Positions 40,574 through 50,224 of a stretch of DNA of 64,000 nucleotides are shown in pieces. Position 1 is the stretch's first letter; each line of letters opens with the position of its first letter. The notes beneath the pieces were generated by a model. That model was not told the origin of the DNA and did no database searches. It saw nothing but the letters and a program-made list of their open reading frames with translations. The translations under genes and the position numbers were made by a program. The stretch comes from JBBKXR01 sp037969585 (GTDB lineage: Bacteria; Verrucomicrobiota; Verrucomicrobiia; Verrucomicrobiales; DEV007): the NCBI GenBank assembly GCA_037969585.1, contig JBBKXR010000009.1, positions 1-64,000 of the forward strand, read 5' to 3'.

Positions 40574-41047
40574 ATGCTGAGTATCGAAAAAATCGTATCC
40601 GGCGGACAAACGGGCGCGGATCGTGCCGGGCTCGACTGGGCCATCGCCCGTGGGATTCCCTATGAAGGCTGGTGCCCCGCAGAGCGGCGCGCTGAGGATG
40701 GGCCGATCGACGGTCGCTACCGATTGCGCGAAACGCCCGCTACAGGCTATATCACTCGGACTCGCTGGAACGTTCGCGATTCGGATGCGACGGTGATTTT
40801 TTCGATTGCTGCCGAACTCACCGGCGGTTCGCGCGCGACTCGGCGCATCGCCAGGAACTTGAATAAGCCGTGTCTGCACCTCTCCAAGGCGGCGGCGGAC
40901 GATCCGGCTCAGCGACTACGCGAGTTTGTCGACGAGAATTTTGTCGCCATTTTGAACATTGCGGGACCGCGTGCTTCGGGCGAAGCCAACGTGGCCGATT
41001 TTGTAATGGATGTGCTGGATGCCGCTTTTGGCGATCAGATTTCCTGA
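40574..41047 (+). CDS. putative molybdenum carrier protein (MoCo-carrier/SLOG-like)
   Basis: ATG 40574 gives a 157-residue protein starting MLSIEKIVSGGQTGADRAGLD, the phosphate-binding GGQTGAD start of the family. It continues with GRYRLRETPATGYITRTRWNVRDSDATVIF, characteristic of the putative molybdenum carrier proteins (Rossmann-like). The family name comes from a structure, and cofactor carriage here is not shown. The longer open frame begins upstream without a better start. It lies between the FKBP and glgP genes. Confidence 0.78.
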   Translation: MLSIEKIVSGGQTGADRAGLDWAIARGIPYEGWCPAERRAEDGPIDGRYRLRETPATGYITRTRWNVRDSDATVIFSIAAELTGGSRATRRIARNLNKPCLHLSKAAADDPAQRLREFVDENFVAILNIAGPRASGEANVADFVMDVLDAAFGDQIS

Positions 41048-41098
41048 ATAAATGAGTCCCTCACCCTCCTAGCGTCCCCGACCCGACCGCCCCCTACG

Positions 41099-43579
41099 AT
41101 GACTACTGATCTTTCCAATCCTTCCGCCGACGAACATGTGGAACTCGCCTCAACCGAGGCTATGGCGAAAGCGATTCGCAATCACTTGGCCTATACGCTG
41201 GCCCACGACCGTGAAACCGCCTGTCCGACGGACTGGTGGTGGGCGGTGTGTCTTGCAGTTCGCGATCAGATCATGGAGCGCGCAAGTCAATCGCGCCGGG
41301 TGCATCGCGAAGGCGAAGTGAAGCGAGTCTATTACCTGTCGCTGGAATACTTGATGGGGCGTCTCCTGGAAAATAATTTGGTTAACACAGCGTTGTTGGA
41401 GCCCACCCGTGAAGCGCTGAAATCGATGGGCCAGGATCTCGACGAAGTGGCCGAGCAGGGCCCCGATCTCGGTCTCGGCAATGGCGGCCTTGGCCGTCTC
41501 GCCGCATGTTTCATGGACTCGCTGTCGACGCTCGATATTCCGGCGATTGGCTATGGCATTCACTATGAGTTCGGTCTGTTCCGTCAGGAGTTTGTCGATG
41601 GTCAGCAGGTAGAACATCCGGATGCGTGGCGTCGCTTCGGTAATCCGTGGGAAATCATTCGCCCTGAGTATGCCGTCGAAGTAGCGCTCTACGGAAATGT
41701 CACGACTGAGTTCGATGATCTGGGGCGCGGTCGCATCGTGTGGGAGAACACCAGCGAAGTCATCGGTGTGCCCTGGGACGTTCCGGTCGCTGGTTATGGT
41801 TGTTCGACCGTGAACTTCCTGCGTCTGTGGGAGTCGCGTGCCTCGCGTGATTTCGATTTTAAAATCTTTAATGAAGGTGGCTACCTCGATGCGGTGAAAG
41901 AAAAAGCCGAGGGTGAGACGGTTTCAAAAGTTCTCTACCCGAACGATGAAACCGCTAAGGGCAAAGAGTTACGCCTGGTGCAGCAGTATTTCTTCGTTTG
42001 CTGTTCGCTGCGCGACATCATGCGCCGACACGTCGACGCCGGAAACGACTGGGACAGTCTACCCGACAAGGCTGCCATTCAGCTCAACGACACGCATCCG
42101 GCGATTGCCGTGGTCGAACTGCTGCGCATTTTGCTCGATGAGGAACGTCTCGATTGGGACCGGGCCTGGTCGATTTGCAAAAAGACCTTCGCTTACACCA
42201 ATCACACCCTGCTGCCCGAAGCTCTCGAGCGCTGGAGCGTTCCGCTTTTTGAAAAAGTTCTGCCGCGTCACTTGCAGCTAATTTTCGAAGTTAATCGCCG
42301 TTTCCTTGAGGGGGAATGCGAAGAACAGTGGCCCGGCGACGATGCGCGAAAGGCGGCACTGTCCATCATCGAAGAAGGCGAGCCGAAGATGATTCGTATG
42401 GCACACCTTGCGGTAATCGGCAGTCACTCGACCAACGGTGTTGCGGCGCTGCACACGGACCTGTTGAAGAAGCATCTCTTTCACGATTTCAATCAGCTCT
42501 ACCCGGACCGTTTTAACAACAAGACTAATGGCATCACGCCGCGCCGCTGGCTCAAGGCCTGTAACCCAGAGTTGTCGAAGCTGATCGATGAGCGGATTGG
42601 CAGTGACTGGCCACGTCATCTCGATCGTTTGCGCGATCTTGAGCCGCACATCGAAGACGCAGCATTCCGCGATGAGTTCATGGCCATCAAGCGCCGCAAC
42701 AAGGTGAGCCTGGCTGGGTTCATCAAAACCCATTGCGGCGTCGAAGTCAGTCCAGATGCGCTGTTCGACGTGCAGATCAAACGTCTCCACGAATACAAAC
42801 GTCAGCACCTCAATCTGCTGCACATCCTTACTCTGTATCGCCGGCTGCTCAACGATCCCAAGCTCGATATCGTGCCGCGGGTGTTTATCTTTGGTGCCAA
42901 AGCCGCGCCGGGTTACGAACTCGCCAAGGAGATCATCCACGCGATCAACTGCGTCGGTGACAAAATCAATAACGATGAGCGCATCGGCGGAAAGTTGAAG
43001 GTCGCATTCCTGCCCAATTACAGTGTCAGTGTTGCCGAACGGATCATTCCCGCCTCCGATTTGTCGGAGCAGATTTCGACTGCTGGTAAGGAGGCCTCAG
43101 GGACCGGCAACATGAAGCTGGCGCTCAACGGCAGTCTGACCATCGGGACACTCGACGGTGCCAACGTCGAAATCGGTGAGGAAGTCGGCGACGAAAACAT
43201 TTTCATCTTCGGTCTCACAGTAGAAGAGGTCGAAGCTTTGTGGGCGAGCGGCTACTCGTCGATGGACTACTACTGGGCCGATGAAGAACTTCGAGGTGTG
43301 ATCGACTGGTTGAGTTCCGACTACTTCAGTGGTGATCGCAACGCGTTCCAGAAGCTTCGTCACAGTCTGCTCGATGGTGGTGATCCGTATCTCGTTCTCG
43401 CCGACTACCGCGCCTACATTGATGCGCAGGCCGAGGTCGACGAGGCGTATCGCGATCGCGATCGCTGGTCACGCATGGCGACGCTCAACACGGCGCGTAT
43501 GGGCAAATTCTCTTCTGATCGGACGATCGCTCAGTACGCGGAAGAAATCTGGGACGTACCGACCGTGCCGATCAAGTAG
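41099..43579 (+). CDS. glgP: glycogen/starch alpha-glucan phosphorylase
   Basis: GlgP releases glucose 1-phosphate from alpha-1,4 glucans using PLP and phosphate. The 826-residue protein has the conserved YYLSLEYLMGR near residue 80, LGNGGLGRLAACFMDS, and the PLP site EASGTGNMKLALNG with Lys673. Full-length, single domain and typical of the bacterial family. No GlgA or GlgB gene is in the window. The leader is C/T-rich and lacks a Shine-Dalgarno sequence. Confidence 0.95.
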   Translation: MTTDLSNPSADEHVELASTEAMAKAIRNHLAYTLAHDRETACPTDWWWAVCLAVRDQIMERASQSRRVHREGEVKRVYYLSLEYLMGRLLENNLVNTALLEPTREALKSMGQDLDEVAEQGPDLGLGNGGLGRLAACFMDSLSTLDIPAIGYGIHYEFGLFRQEFVDGQQVEHPDAWRRFGNPWEIIRPEYAVEVALYGNVTTEFDDLGRGRIVWENTSEVIGVPWDVPVAGYGCSTVNFLRLWESRASRDFDFKIFNEGGYLDAVKEKAEGETVSKVLYPNDETAKGKELRLVQQYFFVCCSLRDIMRRHVDAGNDWDSLPDKAAIQLNDTHPAIAVVELLRILLDEERLDWDRAWSICKKTFAYTNHTLLPEALERWSVPLFEKVLPRHLQLIFEVNRRFLEGECEEQWPGDDARKAALSIIEEGEPKMIRMAHLAVIGSHSTNGVAALHTDLLKKHLFHDFNQLYPDRFNNKTNGITPRRWLKACNPELSKLIDERIGSDWPRHLDRLRDLEPHIEDAAFRDEFMAIKRRNKVSLAGFIKTHCGVEVSPDALFDVQIKRLHEYKRQHLNLLHILTLYRRLLNDPKLDIVPRVFIFGAKAAPGYELAKEIIHAINCVGDKINNDERIGGKLKVAFLPNYSVSVAERIIPASDLSEQISTAGKEASGTGNMKLALNGSLTIGTLDGANVEIGEEVGDENIFIFGLTVEEVEALWASGYSSMDYYWADEELRGVIDWLSSDYFSGDRNAFQKLRHSLLDGGDPYLVLADYRAYIDAQAEVDEAYRDRDRWSRMATLNTARMGKFSSDRTIAQYAEEIWDVPTVPIK

Positions 43580-43693
43580 ATTGCCCGCCGCTGCAACTAG
43601 GATATGTGGTGCCTATACTGGCGCTGGACCGTCGCGCGTATGTGGACTCGAAATCAGTTTACGAGCGCGAGGTCCGACGCCACCTTGGCAGCT

Positions 43694-44416
43694 ATGAGAA
43701 TGGTTCGACCGGATTTTCGCGTGGCCATGCTAGCCGCTGTATTCGTCGGCGCGCCGTTATGGGCTGCGACGGCCGAGGATGAAAAAAAGGACTCCGGCGG
43801 ATCATTGGGGGATCTCTTTAAGAAGGTCAAAGACATCAAAGTACCGGACTCGGTGGCGACTTTGCCCGGTCAGTTGACCGAGCTGAAAGATGCCTATCTG
43901 AAAACGGCGCAGACCGTCGAGGAGCTTTCGAAAAAGGTCGATCACTTGAATGAGGAGGTGGCCGCGCTCAAAGCTGACAACGAACAGCTGCACGAGGCGC
44001 TCGACGACAAACGGGTTCGCGACGATCTGACTCAAGCTGCCGAGGTGACTTCAGGGGAACTGATTGAGGCATACGGCGGCGATGCCGGGGCTGCCGATAC
44101 TGCCTGGAAAGGCCGATTTTTGAAAGTGTCTGGACCGGTCGAGCGTTTCGAGAGCGGCACTCAGGAGGACTACATTTTCCTTCGCGGTGTTGGTTCCGGC
44201 GCCTTGGTTCGCTGTGCGGTAAAGCGCAACGCTACTAACGATACCGACATAATCGCGACCCAGGGGCGCTTGGTCAGGCGCGAGGATCGCAGCACCCTGC
44301 TGACAGTCGGTCAGCCGGTGACGATCACCGGCACTTGCGCGGGGGCCGAACTCAACGTGATGTTGGAGAATTGTCGGATCGAAAACCTGCCGGCCAGGGC
44401 GAAGGTCGTAAAGTGA
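43694..44416 (+). CDS. secreted coiled-coil and OB-fold (tRNA_anti-like) protein
   Basis: From ATG 43694 (43700 also possible) the 240-residue protein has a signal peptide (FRVAMLAAVFVGAPLWAATA), then a heptad-rich coiled coil (around LTELKDAYLKTAQTVEEL and VDHLNEEVAALKADNEQL). Then comes a beta domain about 110-240 with WKGRFLKVSGPVERF and VTITGTCAGAELNVMLENC, matching the OB-fold tRNA_anti-like pattern found in envelope proteins. The coiled coil suggests oligomerisation. It sits 24 bp before the tandem kinase-like gene. Function unknown. Confidence 0.7.
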   Translation: MRMVRPDFRVAMLAAVFVGAPLWAATAEDEKKDSGGSLGDLFKKVKDIKVPDSVATLPGQLTELKDAYLKTAQTVEELSKKVDHLNEEVAALKADNEQLHEALDDKRVRDDLTQAAEVTSGELIEAYGGDAGAADTAWKGRFLKVSGPVERFESGTQEDYIFLRGVGSGALVRCAVKRNATNDTDIIATQGRLVRREDRSTLLTVGQPVTITGTCAGAELNVMLENCRIENLPARAKVVK

Positions 44417-44440
44417 CCCTCGGAACGCGGCTGCAGACTT

Positions 44441-46354
44441 ATGAGCGGCAACCGTTTTGATGACTTTCGATTGGTGCTGACCGCACCCGATTGTCCCCAG
44501 TTGGTTTCGGAGGATTCGGACTCGCGCAGTTTTCTAGGCTTCGACTCCGCCACGGAACGTGTGGTTGAGTACCGCGTTGCCCGTCGCTCAGACCGGGGCG
44601 CATCTGCTATCATTGGAGTGGACGAAGATGCTAAGCGAAAGCGGTGCGAACGTCGAGCGCAGCGGTGGTCACAGGCCCGTCACTCGGGGGTCGCCACTGC
44701 TCTCGGTTGGGGGGAATGGCAGGATGAACTGGTGGTCGTCAGCGAATTCGTTGATGGCGAGTGTTTGCTGGAATATGGCGAACGAGTTAGTGCCTTACCG
44801 CCGGAATTGGCGCTCAGCGTAGTGCTTCAAACCGCTGAGATCGCTGCTCTGGCTGCTCAGCATCATTGGTTGGAACCGCTGCGGCTCAATGATTTTGCCG
44901 TCGACTATGATGAGCGTGATTGTCTGCGAGTGCGGCTTTATAACGTCGGCGTGTTTCGGGAAACTCCTCATGCAAAGGCCGGCGTGCCAATCATTGGCGA
45001 GGCGGCGGCTCGGCTTTGGTTCAGGCGTCTGGTGGTTTTGTTAGAGGAATTGCGTAGTGGCGGAGTAGTTGCGGATTCACTGGAGTTTGACCGAAAGGTG
45101 GACGCGAAAATGCCCGACGATGGGTCGTTGGCGAAAGTCTTTGATCAATTGCAGGCGAAAGAGTCGTGGTTGGCCGCTGCTGCTGATAGAGTTTCAATCG
45201 TTGGCACTGAATCGGTCATGAAGTTGATGAAGATCCTTCGCGACGGAGTGTTGTCGGTCAGTGGCGTCGACGAGTCGACAGCAGCGCGGTGTTATGCGTG
45301 TCGTCCAGGTGATGAGTGGGCTCCTATGGGGCCGCTGCCATCGCGGATCTACGGTCAATCGAGTGTTGAAGATAATGAATCAGACGCCGATCGAGAAAGC
45401 GCTTTTGAGCCTTGGCTGAAAAGCGTTGGCGGACACCGTTGGTGGCAGCCGCCGCATCGCTTGCACGGTGGACTGGGCGAGACGCATCTCGGTGTCGAGG
45501 CGGGAAGCGAGGTGCATGTTCAACTCTTTCCGCCGGCGTCTTACGCCCCCGGATTTGACCAGAACCGGTTGATCTCCAGCATGCAGGATAGCCGGCTAAG
45601 AGGGCACCCAAGTCTGGTGAAAACTTTCGCGGCTAACTGGGATGCGGAACTGACATATACCTTGGAAGAGCCCATCAATGGTTTTCGTCTCTGCGATTGG
45701 GCGGCGCGACCTGAAGATTTACCGGTGGCTGAAGTGGTAGATTTGATGCTCGAACTGAGCCGGTCGTTGCGCCAGCTCGAAGCGGTGGTGGAGGACGGCG
45801 AAACTGGCGGAGCATCTTCTTCGACCAGTAAACGACCGAAACCTAAATGGCCAATCGATCCCTGGTCAGTTTGGGTGAGTTTTACCGATCTTAATTGGGC
45901 GGAGGATTCTGCGCAAGCCTTTGCCGATGGCAGCCGCCTGAGTAAAGTCGCCACACTGGGCGCACGTTGCGACTGGCCTGAGCACGTGCTCAAGATACGG
46001 CTCGGGCCCTCGTGGGAACGCATGACTTTGGCGGCGGGCGGCGTCTGGTGTGTGCTGCACACGTCATTTACGGAAATGGCAACTGAACATAGCGGCGAGA
46101 GTGATGCTCGTGACGGCGTCGTTGATTTCGCGACGTTAACTATTTGGTTGGCGCAGTATGAATCGTTGGCAGCGGGGCTGCGTGGCGCTCTGCCGACAGA
46201 AGCAGGAGTGGCTACTGTCGTGCGCGAGAACCCTTTGTTTGACTGGATGCTGGACTGGTTGCCGATTCTGTTAACAGAGGGCCACGCGGGGCGTCAGATT
46301 GTCCTTCATGAGCTGCGCACTCAGGGGGTTGCGCTCGTGAAAAGAGAGCAATGA
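44441..46354 (+). CDS. tandem protein-kinase-like (pseudokinase) protein
   Basis: I recognise no close family. The 637 residues read as two degenerate protein-kinase folds. First: RHSGVATALGWGE (80-92) then the hinge-like VVSEFVDGECLLEY (99-112), with LEPLRLNDFAVD (144-155) where HRDLKPxN should be and LYNVGV (166-171) at the DFG position. Second: LHGGLGETHLGVEAG (341-355) like a glycine loop, VHVQLF with Gln in place of the beta-3 Lys, then LRGHPSLV and FRLCDWAARP. Catalytic Asp, Lys and DFG are not seen in either. No signal peptide or membrane helix is evident. Inferred to be a scaffold or ligand sensor; confidence in the fold is moderate. Confidence 0.55.
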   Translation: MSGNRFDDFRLVLTAPDCPQLVSEDSDSRSFLGFDSATERVVEYRVARRSDRGASAIIGVDEDAKRKRCERRAQRWSQARHSGVATALGWGEWQDELVVVSEFVDGECLLEYGERVSALPPELALSVVLQTAEIAALAAQHHWLEPLRLNDFAVDYDERDCLRVRLYNVGVFRETPHAKAGVPIIGEAAARLWFRRLVVLLEELRSGGVVADSLEFDRKVDAKMPDDGSLAKVFDQLQAKESWLAAAADRVSIVGTESVMKLMKILRDGVLSVSGVDESTAARCYACRPGDEWAPMGPLPSRIYGQSSVEDNESDADRESAFEPWLKSVGGHRWWQPPHRLHGGLGETHLGVEAGSEVHVQLFPPASYAPGFDQNRLISSMQDSRLRGHPSLVKTFAANWDAELTYTLEEPINGFRLCDWAARPEDLPVAEVVDLMLELSRSLRQLEAVVEDGETGGASSSTSKRPKPKWPIDPWSVWVSFTDLNWAEDSAQAFADGSRLSKVATLGARCDWPEHVLKIRLGPSWERMTLAAGGVWCVLHTSFTEMATEHSGESDARDGVVDFATLTIWLAQYESLAAGLRGALPTEAGVATVVRENPLFDWMLDWLPILLTEGHAGRQIVLHELRTQGVALVKREQ

Positions 46355-46373
46355 AGGGCCAATTGGGGCTACC

Positions 46374-48806
46374 CTATTGTTCCTTAGGTACAGGCCAGTT
46401 GAGTTTGCGGTGCAGGAAATCGTAACTGCCGACGCCGTTGATCTTGTGTGGCCCGGCAAACCACTCGATTTCCGCGCGATCACCGATGCCGAGCTTGGCC
46501 TGATAGAGGAAGCGAATCTTGGCGAATTCCTGGGCGACTCGATCGTCGGGACCAACGCCGTCGAAGTGACCTCGCTCGACCATGAACGGACGCGGACAGA
46601 TCAGGTAGGCCATTTCCGCATAGTTGAAAGTGCCGCCGAGATTGTATTCGAAGATCTCGTATTCACCTTTGTTAGCGTAGCTGTAACGTAACGAGCGGGT
46701 ATCCGTCGCGGCATTTTTCCAAACCCATTCATTGAAATCAGCAGAGCAGATCGACAAGGCGTAGTCGGTGACCAGCGCAGGAATCCGCATTGCCGATTTG
46801 CCGCCATACGAGAGGCCGTAAAATCCAATCCGGTCACCGGCGACGAAGGGTTGTTCCTGCAGCCAGTCAACGATCTGCTGGTGTTGCGGAACGATGGTTG
46901 AAAACAGTGTGCAACCGACGGCAGCTGACTTGAATTGCAAGGTGCGAAACCGGTCGAAAAGGATGTAGGGATTTTGCGGAGCAAAGGTGATAAATCCACG
47001 TTCGGCCAGACGGGTGGCAAAGGCCGAATAGGCATCGAACTTGGCCTCGCTGATGACATCCTGCGGGCGACCTTCCAGTCCATGCTGGCAGACGACGACC
47101 GGACGTTTTTCAGAACCGTCGAGCTTGAGGTCTTTGGGCAACGTCAGGATGCCATAGGCGAATACGCCGGGAAAGGTGTCGAGCACGACTTCGTAGCTGA
47201 CGGTTTTCGGCCCTTCCTGATAGGGACGTGACCGCGGGTTGAGCGGCAGGCGTTCGACTGGGAACTCACCGATGACATCGCTGCGGAATTTATCGCGGTA
47301 GGCCTCGACGGAACCGTTGAACTCCTCGATTGATTCCGTTTTGAGATCTTTCCCGTAGACGATGCGTTCCTGGTAAGCGTTCTGCAATACCCGCTGATCG
47401 TGGCGCTCGATCTCGGCCAGTTGGTCGGCGTGACGTCTGACGGGATCGACAGTGGAGGTGGGATTCGGTTTTTTGCCAACGGCTCCAGTGGTCACGGGTC
47501 TGTTTCCGAGAGCCTTGCTGAAGGCGGAGAGGGTTGCTTCGCCGACAGCTATGGATCCCGATTCGGTGACCAGTTCGGACTGAGCGGGCGGAGTCAGCTG
47601 GTTGATCAGGTCATTTGCTCGATCGAATTCAGAGCGAGCATCTTCCGCTGAAGGCGTGATCAGGATTCCCGGTTTGCCTTTCTTGCTGCCGTATCCGTCA
47701 ACGATCTCAGGCTGACCGTTGGCGTCGGGGCGAAACACAAACTTCGGCGCGGGACCGGCTTCGACGACCAGCGAGCGAGGTGCGATGAGACTGGCAATTT
47801 CCGCGTCGCCGAATTCGCGCAGCAAACCAAAAACCGTGCGGTCGGCCGGCTCGTTCCAGACCTTTTTCCGATCACCGAAATAGCCTGCGACACAAGTGGC
47901 GTCGACGCGTTGGTCGAGCGCTCCCGCATACAAGGCAAGGCGTCCACCTTCACCCCAGCCGATCACGCCGAGCGGGCGGTCAGCTGAATTACCGGCGGCC
48001 AGAGCATCGATTGCGGCGAGAATTTTTTGAACTTCGTAACCGGCGAGCGTGCGACCGAGAATGTAAGCCGGGCGATGCAGCCATTCGCGATTCGGCATTT
48101 TGTAAATATGTTCGTCACGATTGATCAACAGCGGCACCAGCACACGGTAACCGGCCTCGGCCAGCGATTGAGCGTAAGCGGAAGTCTTTTTCAGCGATGC
48201 ACCACTCGCTAGATCTTCCGGTGCTTGATCGGCATCGGGCAAGGCGATGACGTCGCCAATGAGCGGAGTTGATTTCGCCGGCAGCAGCAACAGCCCCGTG
48301 CCGGTGATCCCGTCGACAACCGGCCAGCGGACATTCAGCGTCCGAACGCTGGAGGTGTCGCTCACTTGGTCGGACAGCTCTGAGAACTCGGCATCCGAGA
48401 CAAGGCGTCCCGGCGTCAGCTCGTCACGCATGCCCAGCATTTCGCGGAGGTGTTGACGGTTGGTATCAACCGATTTTGCGTAAGCCTCGGGTGTCGAGAA
48501 ATCGCGCTTCCAAAACTTGGAACGCCGAACCGCCGCTTCATCGATCTGTCTGAGCAAAAATTTATCTATATCGGCCACCATCTTCGAAGCGAGGTCGCCG
48601 TCCATGGTCAATGCGGCCGTTCCTTTTAATGGCTCAGTTTTCTCGCTGGCTGTAAGAATCGGCCAAGGTGGAGGTCCGTCTGTCGCGTTATCGTTGGCCG
48701 TCTGAGCGATTCCCAAGTGGGTGCCGACCGACAGTCCCCAAAGGCAGGTCAGCGTGGAAATAAGCAGCGGGAAAAGTCGAAATTTAGAGCTCGGATGCGC
48801 AGTCAT
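46374..48806 (-). CDS. secreted protein with two alpha/beta-hydrolase domains, the first degenerate
   Basis: The 810-residue protein starts with an N-terminal hydrophobic segment (FRLFPLLISTLTCLWGLSVG) as a signal peptide or anchor. The first hydrolase domain (about 100-400) has GWGEGG at the nucleophile elbow, with Gly for Ser. The second (about 520-810) has an intact GLSYGG and VVVCQHGLEG, with a possible His in AGPHKINGVG. It thus resembles the esterase at 15267 but with the active domain second. Acetyl xylan esterase/dienelactone hydrolase type; substrate unknown. It is convergent with the kinase-like gene with a 19-bp gap. Confidence 0.75.
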   Translation of the reverse strand: MTAHPSSKFRLFPLLISTLTCLWGLSVGTHLGIAQTANDNATDGPPPWPILTASEKTEPLKGTAALTMDGDLASKMVADIDKFLLRQIDEAAVRRSKFWKRDFSTPEAYAKSVDTNRQHLREMLGMRDELTPGRLVSDAEFSELSDQVSDTSSVRTLNVRWPVVDGITGTGLLLLPAKSTPLIGDVIALPDADQAPEDLASGASLKKTSAYAQSLAEAGYRVLVPLLINRDEHIYKMPNREWLHRPAYILGRTLAGYEVQKILAAIDALAAGNSADRPLGVIGWGEGGRLALYAGALDQRVDATCVAGYFGDRKKVWNEPADRTVFGLLREFGDAEIASLIAPRSLVVEAGPAPKFVFRPDANGQPEIVDGYGSKKGKPGILITPSAEDARSEFDRANDLINQLTPPAQSELVTESGSIAVGEATLSAFSKALGNRPVTTGAVGKKPNPTSTVDPVRRHADQLAEIERHDQRVLQNAYQERIVYGKDLKTESIEEFNGSVEAYRDKFRSDVIGEFPVERLPLNPRSRPYQEGPKTVSYEVVLDTFPGVFAYGILTLPKDLKLDGSEKRPVVVCQHGLEGRPQDVISEAKFDAYSAFATRLAERGFITFAPQNPYILFDRFRTLQFKSAAVGCTLFSTIVPQHQQIVDWLQEQPFVAGDRIGFYGLSYGGKSAMRIPALVTDYALSICSADFNEWVWKNAATDTRSLRYSYANKGEYEIFEYNLGGTFNYAEMAYLICPRPFMVERGHFDGVGPDDRVAQEFAKIRFLYQAKLGIGDRAEIEWFAGPHKINGVGSYDFLHRKLNWPVPKEQ

Positions 48807-49089
48807 ACGCCAAGCAGCCTAGCGGCTTTAAAGCAGGCAGATAAGACGGATTGACGCCAGTCCGGACGCGGTCTGCAGCGCAGAGGAGCTCCAATTATGC
48901 ACGGTCTGTGGCTGTTGATCGGCGGAACCCCAGCAGACATCGGGGAACGTGCGTAACGCAGATATTCCTGTCGTAAGTATTGCCAGGCAGCCTATTATTG
49001 ACAAGGGTGGAGCTTGCGCTTGGATAGGTGACGGTCGGCAAGACGAACCAACGGCGTCCGGTTCTCTTGGGCGATCCGGGGGCGGCCGG

Positions 49090-50205
49090 CTACTGCTGGT
49101 AGATCGGCAGGATCTGGTAGGCAGGGGTCAGGGAGAGAATGGCCATTGAGGTGGCGTAGACGTTTCCGCCTTGCTTGACGCGTTGGGTTGCTGGCCAGCG
49201 GCCGTCGTCACGCTGTCGGCTCATCAGGAAGGTGGCGATGCCGGTGAGAACGGTGCGCCGCGTCTTGCCATCGATCTGATTGGCGGCTTGGCTCGAGTGA
49301 TAGCAGGTGTAGTAAGGCCAGGTCATCTCCGGATTGAGATGTTCAAAGTCGTAGGCGGCGAGTTTCTCAGCTCCGGCGGCGAGTCGGGGGTCGTCTACCT
49401 GACCGGCGAGGTAGAGGCTCAGCACTCCGGCAGCGGTCATGGTGATGCTGGTACCGGAATTTGGCAGGTAGCCAAACATCGATTGTTCTTTGTTGTAGCA
49501 GCGGCGGACAAAATCACTGGCTTCTGTGACCAGGCTTTCCGGGACCGTGTAGCCAGCGTTTTTTGCTGCGCGGAGAAACAACAAATGCCAAGTGGTAACT
49601 GAGAGGTCGGCGTCGTTGCGAGCGTTGCGTTTGATGTAGCGCCAGCCTCCGCGGTCGACCTTGCTTTCTTGGTGACGCTGCTGAAGTTTGGTGGTGGCGA
49701 CCAAGCCGCGATCCAAAGCGACGGTGATACGATCATTGCGAGCGCTGTCCGCCATGCCTAGAACTTCGGCGAGCATGATACCGGCGATGGCGTGATTATA
49801 GGTTGCGGCGCTGCCGTTGTAGTTTTTGCCGATAACGAAAAATCCCAACGAGTCTTGAGTGGTGAGCACGTAGTCGATTGAGCGTTCGATCCATTGGCCG
49901 TAGGGACCGCTGCCGGGTTGATGACCTGCGGAAAGCGCCGCCATCACGGCGAGTGAGGTGACAGCGGGTTGCACGTTAGCGTGAGAGTCACCGACACAAC
50001 CGTTGATCGCCTGTTCTTCAACGAGCCAAGCGAGGCCGCGATCGACTGAGTCTTCGAGTCGTTGCCATTGCTCGGCGTCGAAATCCAACGCCTGGGAGTT
50101 TCCGACCGGTGATACCGTAGTCGCCGAGTCCTGCGCAGCGCTTGTGGCGATGTTGAACGCAATGCCGATCGCGACAGCTGCTGGAAGATAAAAGCGATAA
50201 ATCAT
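49090..50205 (-). CDS. secreted prenyltransferase/squalene-cyclase-repeat protein
   Basis: ATG 50205 gives a signal peptide (IYRFYLPAAVAIGIAFNIATSA); the longer open frame upstream overlaps DUF4175 sequence and is unlikely. The 371-residue protein has alpha/alpha-toroid repeats as in terpene cyclases and prenyltransferase beta subunits (GLAWLVEEQAINGCVGD, then HHRR-type spacing with SRQRDDGRWP). The cyclase catalytic motif DCTAE is not present, so enzymatic terpene chemistry is not supported. It is last in the MoxR-BatA-DUF4175 operon, 19 bp after DUF4175. Such proteins recur with these operons in PVC bacteria; role unknown. Confidence 0.75.
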   Translation of the reverse strand: MIYRFYLPAAVAIGIAFNIATSAAQDSATTVSPVGNSQALDFDAEQWQRLEDSVDRGLAWLVEEQAINGCVGDSHANVQPAVTSLAVMAALSAGHQPGSGPYGQWIERSIDYVLTTQDSLGFFVIGKNYNGSAATYNHAIAGIMLAEVLGMADSARNDRITVALDRGLVATTKLQQRHQESKVDRGGWRYIKRNARNDADLSVTTWHLLFLRAAKNAGYTVPESLVTEASDFVRRCYNKEQSMFGYLPNSGTSITMTAAGVLSLYLAGQVDDPRLAAGAEKLAAYDFEHLNPEMTWPYYTCYHSSQAANQIDGKTRRTVLTGIATFLMSRQRDDGRWPATQRVKQGGNVYATSMAILSLTPAYQILPIYQQ

Positions 50206-50224
50206 GTTCGCGCTGGCTTCAGCA

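Noticed and set aside
49009..49050. TTGACA-containing promoter-like sequence on the plus strand
   Set aside because: It would read into the 3' end of a minus-strand gene and has no convincing -10; no gene is available for it.
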